NCBI RefSeq assembly: GCF_900113735.1
Contig: NZ_FOQM01000047.1
Span: 1 to 59,835 of the forward strand
Reading direction: 5' to 3'
DNA length: 59,835 nt
Origin: Bradyrhizobium sp. Gha
GTDB taxonomy: Bacteria > Pseudomonadota > Alphaproteobacteria > Rhizobiales > Xanthobacteraceae
In this document: positions 24,554-33,829 of the stretch, in pieces
Position numbering within the stretch: the first letter of the stretch is position 1
Layout of the letters: the number at the start of each line of letters is the position of its first letter
Notes under the pieces: model-generated
Database searches by the model: none
The model's input: the letters and a program-made list of their open reading frames with translations, nothing else
Told to the model about the DNA's origin: nothing
Made by a program: the position numbers and the translations under genes

Positions 24554-26761
24554 TCAATCCGCCTTTGCGTCAAGGACATCGCGGACTTTTGCCGCTAACT
24601 CGGTAAAGCTAAACGGCTTGACTATCAGCTGCACCCCCTTGTCCAGCCGGCCGTGATGAATGATGGCATTGCGCGCATATCCGGTCGTGAACAGAACCTT
24701 CAAGGTGGGGCGAACCGTTTTCGCTTGAGCTGCGACCTGCGCCCCGGTCAGCCCGCCGGGTAAGACGACGTCGGTGAACAGAAGATCGACCCGAGGCTCC
24801 CGCTCAAGCAGGCGTAAAGCCGCTGGCCCGTCGTGAGCTTCGATGACGCGATAGCCCAGTTCACGGAGGGTGTCGACCGAGTACGCCCTCACGTCCTCGT
24901 CGTCCTCCAATACAAGGATGGTCTCCTCCTGTGCACCTTCAGGACTAGGGAGCAAACCGGACTCCTCTACGGTCAATCCCTCGCCTGCAATCCGCGGCAG
25001 ATAGAGCTTCACCGTCGTCCCCTGTCCGACTTCGGAGTAGATCTTCACGTGCCCGCCGGACTGCTTCACGAAACCGTAGACCTGGCTCAAGCCAAGTCCC
25101 GTGCCCTTTCCGACGGCTTTCGTCGTGAAGAAGGGCTCGAAGGCCTGCGCAACCGTCTTGGCATCCATGCCAACGCCGGTATCCGTGACAGCGATGGCGA
25201 CATATTGGCCGGGAACGACTTCGCTGTGCGCGGCAACGTATGCTTCGTCGATATGGGCATTGCTGGTTTCGATGGTGAGGCGTCCGCCGTTCGGCATGGC
25301 ATCGCGGCCATTGACTGCGAGGTTGATGATCGCGGCCTCCAACTCGGCCGGATCGACTTCGACGCGCCATACTCCTGCACCGAGGACGGTTTCCACCGAG
25401 ATCGTCTCGCTCAAAGTACGATGCACCATCTCGGATAAGCCGTTGACCAGCACGTTCACGTCGAGCGGCTTCGGGTCGAGTGGCTGCCGTCGCGAGAACG
25501 CCAGGAGCCGTTGTGTCAGCGTGGCCGCACGCTGCGCCCCGTTCATGGCGTGCTTGGCGGCGCGCTGCAGTCGGGCGGATTCCTCTGGCAGATTGCGCTT
25601 GATCGTGTCGAGATTGCCGATGATGACCTGAAGCAGATTGTTGAAGTCGTGCGCCACGCCGCCGGTCAACTGGCCGACGGCTTCCATCTTCTGCGATTGG
25701 CGAAGAGCCTCCTCGTTCTTTCTCAGTTGTTCGGTGCGCTCCACTACCTGCTTTTCGAGTGTGGCATTCAGTTCGACGAGAGCCTCTTGCGCCCGCTTTC
25801 GCTCGCCGATCTCGCGCTGCATCGCCTGCGAAAGGCGGACATTGTCTATCGCTACGGCGGCCTCCGCAGCGAGGCCTGCAAGGCCCCGCTCGGATCTCTC
25901 GGTGAACACGCCAGTCTTCGCGTGTCCAAAGAATAATCCGCCCAGAACCTCGCCGGTGCGCGATACGACCGGTACTGCAAGATAGCTGCGGACCGGCAGA
26001 TGTCCTTCGGGCATGCCTTTTCGTGGAGCATTCTTGCCGTAGCGAGGATCTTTGGTGATGTCGTCCGATCGAACGATCCCCTCGCCATTGAACGTAGGAG
26101 AGAAGACCTCCGTATTCCTGGGCATCGGGAATTTCGAGAACGCCTCAATGGGAGCTCCCGACAGCGTATAGAGCGTGTAGCTCTCTCCAGCATCGTTCAC
26201 GAGGTTGTAGAAGAAGGCGCCGAATTCCGCCCGCGAAAGCTCCACTCCCGCGTCCGTGACGATCTGCACAAGCTTGTGGAGGTCGGTCTCGAGAGCCAGC
26301 TCCGAACCAGCTCGGTTGAGCACTTCGAGCGCGTGGCGCTCTTCTTTGATGATTTCCTCAGCGTCCCGCTGGGCCGTTCTGTCGCGCAGGATTTTTATGA
26401 AACCAACGACATTCGCTCCATCACGGATGGGGCTCAGTTCGCCTACGGCCCAAAATCGGCTCCCATCTTTCCGCAGCCGCCAGCCCTCCTCGCCGCCGCC
26501 CTTGCCGACAGATATCGCGTCTTCAATCTCGCGGGCCAGTTGGGCCTGTTGCTCTTCCGCCGCGAAAATGCGGCTGATCGACTTGCCGAGCATCTCGGCC
26601 TCGTCCCATCCCAGGATGTTCACAGCCCCCGTGTTCCAGCTTGTCACCGCGCCGCGGACGTCAGTCGTGATGATGGCTGTATCGGTGGCCCCATTGACGA
26701 TTTGCCGCCATTGCCAAGCGGCTATTTCGGCGGCTGGATCCGCATGGCTGTCTCGGGTCAT
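24554..26761 (-). CDS. hybrid sensor histidine kinase (PAS-GAF-HisKA-HATPase-receiver)
   Basis: 735 residues. A PAS domain at about 15-140 (IVNGATDTAIITTDVRGAVT, then NILGWDEAEMLGKSISRIF) and a GAF domain at 155-320 precede a coiled coil. HisKA is at about 360 (MEAVGQLTGGVAHDFNNLLQ, phospho-His in AHDFNN). The HATPase follows with GVGMDAKTVAQAFEPFFTTK and GKGTGLGLSQVYGFV. The C-terminal receiver (ILVLEDDEDVRAYSVDTLRE, Asp in LLFTDVVLPGGLTG, Lys in IVKPFSF) makes it a hybrid kinase of a type common in Bradyrhizobium. Cytoplasmic; no separate output gene is nearby. Confidence 0.88.
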   Translation of the reverse strand: MTRDSHADPAAEIAAWQWRQIVNGATDTAIITTDVRGAVTSWNTGAVNILGWDEAEMLGKSISRIFAAEEQQAQLAREIEDAISVGKGGGEEGWRLRKDGSRFWAVGELSPIRDGANVVGFIKILRDRTAQRDAEEIIKEERHALEVLNRAGSELALETDLHKLVQIVTDAGVELSRAEFGAFFYNLVNDAGESYTLYTLSGAPIEAFSKFPMPRNTEVFSPTFNGEGIVRSDDITKDPRYGKNAPRKGMPEGHLPVRSYLAVPVVSRTGEVLGGLFFGHAKTGVFTERSERGLAGLAAEAAVAIDNVRLSQAMQREIGERKRAQEALVELNATLEKQVVERTEQLRKNEEALRQSQKMEAVGQLTGGVAHDFNNLLQVIIGNLDTIKRNLPEESARLQRAAKHAMNGAQRAATLTQRLLAFSRRQPLDPKPLDVNVLVNGLSEMVHRTLSETISVETVLGAGVWRVEVDPAELEAAIINLAVNGRDAMPNGGRLTIETSNAHIDEAYVAAHSEVVPGQYVAIAVTDTGVGMDAKTVAQAFEPFFTTKAVGKGTGLGLSQVYGFVKQSGGHVKIYSEVGQGTTVKLYLPRIAGEGLTVEESGLLPSPEGAQEETILVLEDDEDVRAYSVDTLRELGYRVIEAHDGPAALRLLEREPRVDLLFTDVVLPGGLTGAQVAAQAKTVRPTLKVLFTTGYARNAIIHHGRLDKGVQLIVKPFSFTELAAKVRDVLDAKAD

Positions 26762-27044
26762 GTCACCCCCAAATTCTCGGCGCAGCCGGGCTGATTGACG
26801 ACTGGCCGCCGCTCGTCACTGTTTTTCAATGAGGAAAGCCGACTTTGGTCGACTTTGGCCAGCGGGCAAACGCGATCCGGCGTCTCGGGTTCTACAGCTC
26901 CCTCTAGCTAAATATCGAGTCCTCGAGCCCTATCTAAGCCACTTGAATTTATTGGTTCCGGATCTGGAACAAATGTCATGGATCCTTCTTGTGTGGAGTC
27001 AAGGGCCCTAATGGCGCTCCGGTCGTGGTGCGAGGAGCAGCGAT

Positions 27045-27281
27045 ATGCATAAGCGGCGGCGTTTCAAGCAGAGGGAGTCTCTGACCGACCGTCTCTCCAG
27101 GTTCGCGAAGGAAGTCGGTGATAAGGCGTCCCGTCTTCCTCCAGGGCCGGTTCGAGAGGAACTGTTGAAGAAGGTTCGCCAAGCCGAGACGGCACTCCGG
27201 TTCGAGGGCTGGACCGCCCCGGAACAGGCGCCGCCGGGTCGCGCCGCCGACGATGAGCTCCAAACGACGAGGCATCCATGA
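27045..27281 (+). CDS. small basic protein of the KRRRFKQ family
   Basis: 78 residues beginning MHKRRRFKQRESLTDRLSRF, with a central motif LPPGPVREELLKKVRQAET and a tail GWTAPEQAPPG. It shares the N-terminal KRRRFKQ, SLxxRL, LPxGPxRE and RQxET positions with the protein at 51216, so the window holds two members of one uncharacterised family. The stop overlaps the next start (ATGA). The cluster of basic residues could bind nucleic acid or membrane, but function is unknown. Confidence 0.7.
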   Translation: MHKRRRFKQRESLTDRLSRFAKEVGDKASRLPPGPVREELLKKVRQAETALRFEGWTAPEQAPPGRAADDELQTTRHP

Positions 27282-27487
27282 CTCAGCTCGACGACCGCAC
27301 CTTGGCGAATCTCGACGTAGTGCTCGAGGACGTGTGCAGATCCTTGCCCCATGGCGGCAATCACGAGCTGAGAAAGAAGATCGCTGAAAGCTTGCTGGAC
27401 AGCGCGATCCAAGGGAACAGAACCCTTTCCGGACTGACCGAGGTGGCTAAGGCTGCGCTCGCCGAGGCGACGCAGAAGTCGGCCTAA
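27278..27487 (+). CDS. small conserved hypothetical helical protein
   Basis: 69 residues starting in an ATGA overlap with the preceding gene. The sequence (LANLDVVLEDVCRSLPHGGN, HELRKKIAESLLDSAIQGN) is helical and amphipathic without Cys clusters or membrane segments. Related small proteins in Bradyrhizobium are annotated hypothetical (recalled, not searched). Coupling with the KRRRFKQ protein suggests the two work together. Confidence 0.65.
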   Translation: MTQLDDRTLANLDVVLEDVCRSLPHGGNHELRKKIAESLLDSAIQGNRTLSGLTEVAKAALAEATQKSA

Positions 27488-28315
27488 CTTGCACGTGTTC
27501 AGGACCGCTGAGGCAGTTTTCTCTCCTGCCGAAGGACGTTCCGGACGGGGCAAACAATCCGGCGACCGACGAAGCACCGGAGGCGAGACTTCAATCACCA
27601 ATAGGAGCCCGGCGCGATCCGTCGTGGGCTTTGCTTTGCGAGGCAATTGCGGACGCTTGAGCTGTGCTCCGTCCGCCAGCAAATCTGTAGCGACCGATGA
27701 TCTCTCAACGGCGGCTACCCTGGCCGCAGGGGCCGCTCTGGTACGGCTCCTGCGGCCAGTGCCGCGCCTTTCCGCACGATCAGCGCGGCACGGCACGCTA
27801 GCACGAAAGCGCGGCAGCGTGAATCGGCGCCTCTCGCCCGCTGGCGCCGAGGAGGTGCAGTATGGCGCACGTCGACGATCGCCACTCGCTCTCCGTGCGC
27901 GCCAGAGGCCACGCGCCTCACCCGTACGAGCTCGCCGCCGCGGCTCACTCGCCTGCGTGGCACGCCTGATCTGCCGGGCGCTCGCATGTGCGAGCGGAGT
28001 GGCGGCAGGGTGGAGGCGAAGACGGCCTTCTCGCTTTTCACGGTGCTCAGTTTCTTCTAGCTCTTCCAGCGGCGCCGCCCCTCTCGCTTCCTGAGTGGAG
28101 TTGTTTTTGGCCGCTGAATTTGCACTGAGTGACCGCTTATTGTAGAGGCGCAACACCTTCTGGCGGTCGCCGCAGCGAGCGGATCAAGCACGCCAGGAAG
28201 TCAGCGATGGAACCAACTAAGTTCGCCAGGATTAGGTTCCCTGACCGGGGAAGCCCATGGCCAATGAAATTTCGACAATCGGGGAGGCTGAGGGGGCCAA
28301 CTCGCCCCAGGCCTG
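27488..28315. other. about 0.8 kb without a convincing gene
   Basis: Very GC-rich, with open frames on both strands that look like random Arg/Ala/Ser text. One short frame at 27862-27969 (35 codons, MAHVDDRHSLSVRARG) has a strong ribosome-binding site (GAGGAGGTGCAG) and could be a small protein, with low confidence. Confidence 0.35.
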
Positions 28316-28324
28316 TTGCTGGGG

Positions 28325-29034
28325 GTGAGCACGGACCCGAAAAATGAAGCTCCTCGGTCGGCTGCGGCAAGCTTCACTCTGGTCATGGCAGCTACCGTCT
28401 TGGGCGCGCTCTTCGTTCTGAGCGTCGCGAGCCTGGAACACTACAGGTTCGTCTCGACGTCGGCCAACGAGCGGATCAGTCGCTCGCTCGACATCGCCGT
28501 GGAGCACACCAACAAGGTGTTTGAAGAGATCGAAATCCTTTTTGCCAGTGTCGAAGGAATAACCCGCAAACAGAGCAGCGAAAGTCTGAAAGCGGACCAG
28601 GAGCACCTCCACGAAGCACTAGAGGAGATGATCGGGAAAGCGCCAGATCTCCGGGCCATCTGGCTGTTCGACCGGTCGGGCAGACCATTGGTCACATCGT
28701 CCGTGTTTCCGGCTCCTGACTTGAACAACTCTGACCGCGACTACTTCATAGCACAACAAGGACGCTAAAACCCGAACGTTTCATCGGGAAAATTCTGATT
28801 CCCAAGATCGGCGGTGCGGCGTTCTTCTCGGTCAGCAAGAAATGGCACGACCAGACAGGAGCCGTCGCTGGAATCAGCGCCGTCGTCGTACCGCCGAGCG
28901 CATTCGAGAAGTTTTTTGCGACCCTTAGCGCCGGCGCGTCCGCCAGCCACGCTATTATCCGGGAGGACGGCGTCGTCCTCGCGCGCTACCCAGTGCCGGC
29001 ACCGAGGGCTTGTGGGTACGAACGGATCACTTGA
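28325..29034 (+). pseudogene. dCache sensor-domain protein (sensor kinase or cyclase), truncated and frameshifted
   Basis: GTG at 28325 opens a frame with an N-terminal membrane helix (FTLVMAATVLGALFVLSVAS) and a Cache-type extracellular domain (ANERISRSLDIAVEHTNKVF; APDLRAIWLFDRSGRPLVTS). The frame closes at 28768. Reading on one base later gives ERFIGKILIPKIGGAAFFSV, AGISAVVVPPSAFEKFF and HAIIREDGVVLARYPVP, the remainder of a dCache domain, then a stop at 29034. The second membrane helix and any kinase or cyclase domain are missing. Confidence 0.7.
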
Positions 29035-29330
29035 AGAAGGGGCAACGCCCCGCAGGCTGACCCGTGGAGGACCTCTTGGGCATACCGATAAGCAGTCCCA
29101 ACTTGAACTCGGCGCGGTACGCTGCTAACTCCCGTTGCAGCTTGTGTGCACTTTGGTGTCGAACAGACGAAGCGGGTCAGCACATGCCCGTCGTCCGGGC
29201 CTGCGCGATGTGCGATGAACCCGGCGTTTGCTCTTGCCCTGGGCCACATACCCGGTCAATGGCAGAAACAGAGCGGGCAAGACCGGAAGAGGATCTTCAA
29301 AATATCTGAAGCGCGGTTTGCACGGCGTTC

Positions 29331-29576
29331 CTATCGCCCGGCTGACAGTCGCTCGACATTCGCTGCGACGATCTTCCTGTAATGGTCAAGAACGTGGCCG
29401 CAGTCGCCGCCGCGCATGAAAATCGAACCGGCCTCCGAGGCGGCGTCCAGCTTCTCCGTCATCATGAGAAACATTTCGTCAGACGTGCCGTTTCCCACGG
29501 CCATCTGCCGTAGGCGCATATCCATGACCTCGAGGGCATCGGACATGAGTGTCAGTGCTGAAAACCAAAAAAGCAT
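29331..29576 (-). CDS. conserved hypothetical protein
   Basis: 81 residues from the ATG at 29576, preceded by GGAG with 6-nt spacing; the longer frame to 29738 covers the end of the DUF72 gene and is unlikely. MLFWFSALTLMSDALEVMDM is followed by TSDEMFLMMTEKLDAASEAG and a tail VLDHYRKIVAANVERL. It resembles a group of small rhizobial helical proteins with an LxHYRxxVxANxxRL ending (recalled). No known function. Confidence 0.6.
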   Translation of the reverse strand: MLFWFSALTLMSDALEVMDMRLRQMAVGNGTSDEMFLMMTEKLDAASEAGSIFMRGGDCGHVLDHYRKIVAANVERLSAGR

Positions 29577-29658
29577 TGCCCGCTCCGACTGGTTTGCTGG
29601 GTTCTGCTGCCCCGCCATCAGGGGCGCCGAAGGTAAGCACCCCCTGCGGGGTAGGTTC

Positions 29659-30621
29659 CTAACCGGGTCGGGGGGCGCTCCGTTTGGGCCGGAAGGGCGC
29701 CAGCATGCGATGGAGGGTTTTCGCATTATCAGGCGCATGAGCGTCGTAGTCGTTGTTGAAATAAATCCAGGCTCTCTTAGCGCCGCTCCCCCGGATCCTG
29801 CTCGCCCATTTCAGAAGTTCTTCGTCCGAGTAATTATGGTGATACCAGCGCTGGGGTCCATGGAGGCGTACGTAAACCTCATCCGCTGTCCGGACGAGTT
29901 CGTCAGGAAGGCGCGGACCGCTGCAGGAGCAGAAGATGATCCCGGCATTGCGCAGTGCACGATAGACTTCCTCATTCCACCAGCTCTTGTTCCTGAACTC
30001 GAGCGCGTTGCGGCGCTTAGGATCAAGCTGGCTCACGATCGCAGCGAGGCGGGCCTTCGTGTATCGGTAGCTCGGCGGGAGCTGGAACAGAAAGCAGCCC
30101 ATCTGCTCGCCAAGAATATCCGCGATAATGCCAAAATCCCGGATCAGCGTTTTCGTGCCCTTGAACTTTTTGACATGGGTGATGAGTTCGCAAACCTTTA
30201 CGGTGTAAACGACGCCCTTGCCGCCGGGCTGGCGGCGCCAGGCGCGAACATTCGCGATGGTCGGCCACGAGTAAAAGGACGCATTGATCTCGACTGTATC
30301 GAAGACGGAGGCGTAATGCGCGAACCAGTTCGGTTGCGGCACTGATGCGTAAAATGAATCCCGCCATTTCCAGTAGCGCCAGCCGGAACAGCCTACGAAG
30401 ACGGCTTTCTGCAAATCAGGCGGTGGCGGAAGCCCCTCGCTCTCCATCTTTAGCCTAACGCGGTGCATCTTTGCCGCGCGCAGGATGTTATCCTCGCGCT
30501 GCTTTTCCCGGCGAACCCGGCGCCGCTCGCGTCTTTCATCCGATGTCAGGTCTTTCGGAGCAGGAGACACTAAAGGCGTCCGTCGCGAAGAATGCTGAGC
30601 AACCGTAGCGGGCTGGTCCAT
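29659..30621 (-). CDS. DUF72 domain-containing protein (YecE-like)
   Basis: 320 residues. After an Arg-rich N-terminal extension of about 65 residues the DUF72 TIM-barrel-like domain starts with VFVGCSGWRYWKWRDSFY. It continues with FDTVEINASFYSWPTIANVR, MGCFLFQLPPSYRYT, NALEFRNKSWWNEEVY and YVRLHGPQRWYHHNYSDEEL, all core motifs of the family. Biochemical function is not established. The ATG follows the glgX stop directly (TAGATG), so it is the last gene of a DUF3606-glgX-DUF72 unit under an EcfG-like promoter. Confidence 0.85.
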   Translation of the reverse strand: MDQPATVAQHSSRRTPLVSPAPKDLTSDERRERRRVRREKQREDNILRAAKMHRVRLKMESEGLPPPPDLQKAVFVGCSGWRYWKWRDSFYASVPQPNWFAHYASVFDTVEINASFYSWPTIANVRAWRRQPGGKGVVYTVKVCELITHVKKFKGTKTLIRDFGIIADILGEQMGCFLFQLPPSYRYTKARLAAIVSQLDPKRRNALEFRNKSWWNEEVYRALRNAGIIFCSCSGPRLPDELVRTADEVYVRLHGPQRWYHHNYSDEELLKWASRIRGSGAKRAWIYFNNDYDAHAPDNAKTLHRMLAPFRPKRSAPRPG

Positions 30622-32843
30622 CTAACGGGATAGAGGCGTGTCAGCGATATCCAGCAGCGCGCCCAGGCCCTGCCGTAGGCGCCGCGTCGCGACATTATCG
30701 TTGGCAAGCCCGAATACCAACAGGGACCGCCCGGTAACTTCGTAAGCGTGCCCGAACTCAAACTCCGCCATTCGCGCGTCTGGCCGGTTGGTGTCGATCA
30801 AGCCCAACCAGCTGAGACCGTCGGCTACCCCCGGAAGGGTGAAGTTTACGATATCATGGTGCGCGTTGTAGACCAGAAGCATCGTTGCATCCGACCCGCG
30901 GCGCTTGATGCCGGTCTCCTGAGCACGTCCGTCAAGTAGCATCCCGAAGCACTTGGCGTTTCCGTCCTGCCATTGCTCGTCCGTCATCTCTTCGCCAGAA
31001 GGTGACAGCCAGGTCACATCCTTGACGTCGAGTTCTTCATTGTGGGAGCCGACCAGGAACCGGCTGCGATAGAGGATCGGGAAGGCTTTGCGGGTCGCAA
31101 TCAGCTTGCGCGCGAATTCACGAAGGTTGCGGCCGTTTGCTGTGATCCCCATCCAGTCGAGCCAGGTCGTCTCGTTGTCCTGGGCATAGGCATTGTTGTT
31201 GCCTTTCTGCGTGTGCCCGAACTCGTCCCCTGCGAGCAGCATCGGCGTGCCGTGGGACAGCACCATCGTGGCGAGCAGGTTCCGCTTCTGGCGTTCGCGC
31301 AGCCCCATGATTTCCGGGTCGTCCGTTGGTCCCTCGGCTCCGCAATTCCAGGAATGGTTGTTGCTGTGGCCGTCGCGATTGTCCTCTCCATTCGCCTCGT
31401 TGTGCTTCTCGTTGTACGAGACGAGGTCATTGAGGTTGAAGCCGTCATGCGCCGTGACGAAGTTGACGCTGGCCCAGGGTCGCCGTCCGCGCTTGTTGAA
31501 GAGGTCGCCAGACCCTGACACGCGCTTGGCGAGATCCGCCAGCGTGCCGTCGTCACCCTTCCAGAAGGCGCGTACGGTGTCCCTGAACTTGTCATTCCAC
31601 TCGGCCCATCCAGGCGGAAACTGGCCAACCTGATAGCCGCCAGGACCGATGTCCCAGGGCTCTGCGATCAGCTTGACGCTGGACAGCACCGGATCCTGAC
31701 GGCAGGCGTCGAGGAAGCCGCCGCCTTCGTCAAATCCATAGGGTTCGCGCGCCAGGATGGTGGCAAGGTCGAAGCGGAAGCCGTCGACCCGCATCTCGGT
31801 TGCCCAATAGCGCAACGAATCCGCAGCGAGCTGGAGCACCCGCGGATGCGACAGATTCACGGTGTTTCCGGTGCCGGTATCGTTGATGTAGTAGCGCTTC
31901 TGGTCCGGCAGCAGGCGGTAATAGCTGGCGTTGTCGATGCCCTTGAACGAGAGCGTCGGCCCGAGTTCATTACCTTCCGCGGTGTGATTGTAGACGACGT
32001 CCAGGATGACCTCGATGCCGTGGGCGTGAAACTGGTTGACCATTTCCTTGAATTCGTTCGCGAACGGCGTCTTCAGGTAACGCGGCTCCGGCGCGAAGAA
32101 GGCCATGGAATTGTAGCCCCAGTAGTTGCGCAGGCCTTTGTCGACCAGGTAACTGTCATCGACGAAGGCATGGATTGGCAACAGCTCCGCGCTGGTGATT
32201 CCGAGCGAGCGCAGATAGCCGGGGATTTCCGAATGCGCGAGCCCTGAAAAGGTGCCCCGGTCCGCCTCGGGCACCAGCGGGTGGAGCTGAGTAAAGCCCT
32301 TCACGTGCATCTCGTAGACGATCGTCCGCTCCCACGGCACTTCGGGCTTGCGCGCCGCGGGTCAATGACGCGGCACTTCTGCATCAGGGGTGCGCTGTCG
32401 CGCTCGTCGTAAGACAGATCCTTGTCGGAGTTCTCGAGTTGGTAGCCGAACAGTTCCGGTCCCCAGCGCAGTTGCCCTACCAGCTGCTTGGCATAAGGAT
32501 CGAGCAAGAGCTTGTTGGGATTGAACCGGTGCCCCGCATCAGGCTCGTAAGGACCGTGAACGCGATAGCCGTAGACCGTGCCGGGGCGTGCCGAGGGCAG
32601 ATAGCCATGCCAGATTTCGTCGGTGTATTCCGGCAGTTCGATCCGCTCGATCTCGGTTTCGCCCTCGTCGTCGAACAGGCAGAGCTCAACTTTGGTGGCG
32701 TAGGCCGAGAATAGCGCGAAATTGACGCCAAGGCCGTCCCAGGTGGCGCCGAGCGGAAACGGTTTGCCCTCGCTGACTCGGGATCGGCGCAGGCTCGACG
32801 CCGCCCGCGTCAGGGCGTCGTCAGATTGCATTTTTTGGTCCAT
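30622..32843 (-). pseudogene. glgX: glycogen debranching protein GlgX, broken by an internal deletion/frameshift
   Basis: The ATG at 32843 (a TTG at 32861 is also in frame) begins a normal CBM48 N-terminal domain (GVNFALFSAYATKVELCLFD; AGHRFNPNKLLLDPYAKQL). After CRVIDP, where the family normally has a short linker before the catalytic domain, about 16 nt appear to be missing and the frame shifts. The catalytic GH13 part continues in another frame from about 32340 (WERTIVYEMHVKGFTQLHP; VDGFRFDLATILAREPYG; FVTAHDGFNLNDLVSYNEKHN split into motifs) to a stop at 30622. Both halves look otherwise unmutated, so the loss may be recent. The enzyme would hydrolyse alpha-1,6 branches of glycogen. Confidence 0.85.
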
Positions 32844-32866
32844 GTCTGCCCCCGATGACAATCTGG

Positions 32867-33148
32867 TCAGGACGTCAGCGCTGGTGTGGGTATCTCGGCC
32901 GTGGCCTGCTCGGTGGCCGCAGCCGAGGCGATCACAGCCGTGGGGGGCACGTTAGCCTGCTTGGTCAGCGTGCTGGCGCGCTGCCTGGCGACTTCCTTGC
33001 TGATCGCGGAGATCGAACTGCCGATACGCTCGGCGATCGCGGTTAGCTCGGCATCGGACAGACCCAAACGTTTTCTCACGAGGCGCATCTGAACGCGGTC
33101 GGTCAGGTCGAGCTTGTTGCGGATCGGCTTGGGTGTCGAGCGGCGCAT
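32867..33148 (-). CDS. DUF3606 domain-containing protein
   Basis: 93 residues from the ATG at 33148, behind AGAGGAG with 8-nt spacing. The core KLDLTDRVQMRLVRKRLGLS, followed by ELTAIAERIGSSISAISKEV, is a DUF3606 helical domain; the Ala/Pro/Thr-rich C terminus is probably disordered. DUF3606 genes belong to general-stress regulons in several alphaproteobacteria. An EcfG-like promoter ends 23 nt upstream, and glgX follows after 23 nt, so this gene heads an operon. Function unknown. Confidence 0.75.
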   Translation of the reverse strand: MRRSTPKPIRNKLDLTDRVQMRLVRKRLGLSDAELTAIAERIGSSISAISKEVARQRASTLTKQANVPPTAVIASAAATEQATAEIPTPALTS

Positions 33149-33170
33149 GGCGGCAACTCCTCTGTCTTGT

Positions 33171-33195
33171 AACCGCCGCTCGCTGATTCCGTTCC
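33171..33195 (-). promoter_or_regulatory. sigma-EcfG-like promoter of the DUF3606-glgX-DUF72 operon
   Basis: On the minus strand GGAAC (33195-33191), 16-nt spacer, GGTT (33174-33171), 23 nt upstream of the DUF3606 ATG. Confidence 0.6.
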
Positions 33196-33203
33196 TGAGG
33201 ATG

Positions 33204-33810
33204 TCAGCCAGCCGCGGCGGCAGCGATTTCCAACCCGGCAGAAGGTGTCGGAATGCTGATCTCGCTGTTGCTTTCAAGACTGGCGAGCACGTCCACTTGC
33301 GGTCTTTGCCGAAGGGCCAGTGACCAGCGATAGGCGGTCAGATAGTCGCTCGCCATTCGCTCCGCCGTGAAGCGTTGTTCGGACTGCTTGCGGATCGCGG
33401 CTCGATCCAATGTACCGACTGCGTTCGCCGCCGCGACCGCCTCCTCGACGGTCGCACGACAAAACCCGCTTAGGCCATGGTCGATGATTTCCGGCGCCGA
33501 ACCGTGCGAAAGGGCAATCACAAGCGCGCCCGATCGCCTCGATCATGACGAGACCAAAGGGCTCCGACCAGCACGGTGGCGAGCCAGTTGACCGGGGCAT
33601 CGGATGGCGTTGTGCGTCCGAAATCGAGACCGGCGAAGGTTCGGGGAAGGCGGAGTAGAAAGCCTTCAGATCGGGCAGATCGAGACGTCCAAACAATGTC
33701 GTGGCAATCCGATCCGCATAGCGCCGATCAAGGGATAGCGCAAATGATCGACCTCCATTGAGACCTGGCGGGCAGCTCTCCGCAAGCGGAGCGATTTGCG
33801 CGATTTTCAT
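33204..33810 (-). pseudogene. family 4 glycosyltransferase, internally deleted and frameshifted
   Basis: The N terminus MKIAQIAPLAESCPPGLNGG is that of GT4 enzymes. The next part jumps to GRLDLPDLKAFYSAFPEPSP and VSISDAQRHPMP, then to WSEPFGLVMIEAIG, the donor-binding EPFGLVMIEA motif. Two internal blocks of the fold are therefore missing. Near 33520 the frame changes and continues with APEIIDHGLSGFCRATVEEA and RFTAERMASDYLTAYR to the stop at 33204. At about 200 codons against the usual 350, it cannot be functional. It starts 19 nt after the glgA stop. Confidence 0.75.
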
Positions 33811-33829
33811 GATCTGTGCTCGATATCTT

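Noticed and set aside
26962..26995. EcfG promoter upstream of the KRRRFKQ gene at 27045
   Set aside because: A GGAAC is present, but no GTT follows at 16-18 nt.
27008..28156. Minus-strand 382-codon frame
   Set aside because: Overlaps two well-supported small genes and is Arg/Ser/Ala-rich without protein character.
29416..30345. Plus-strand 309-codon frame opposite DUF72
   Set aside because: Shadow of the DUF72 gene, which has all family motifs.
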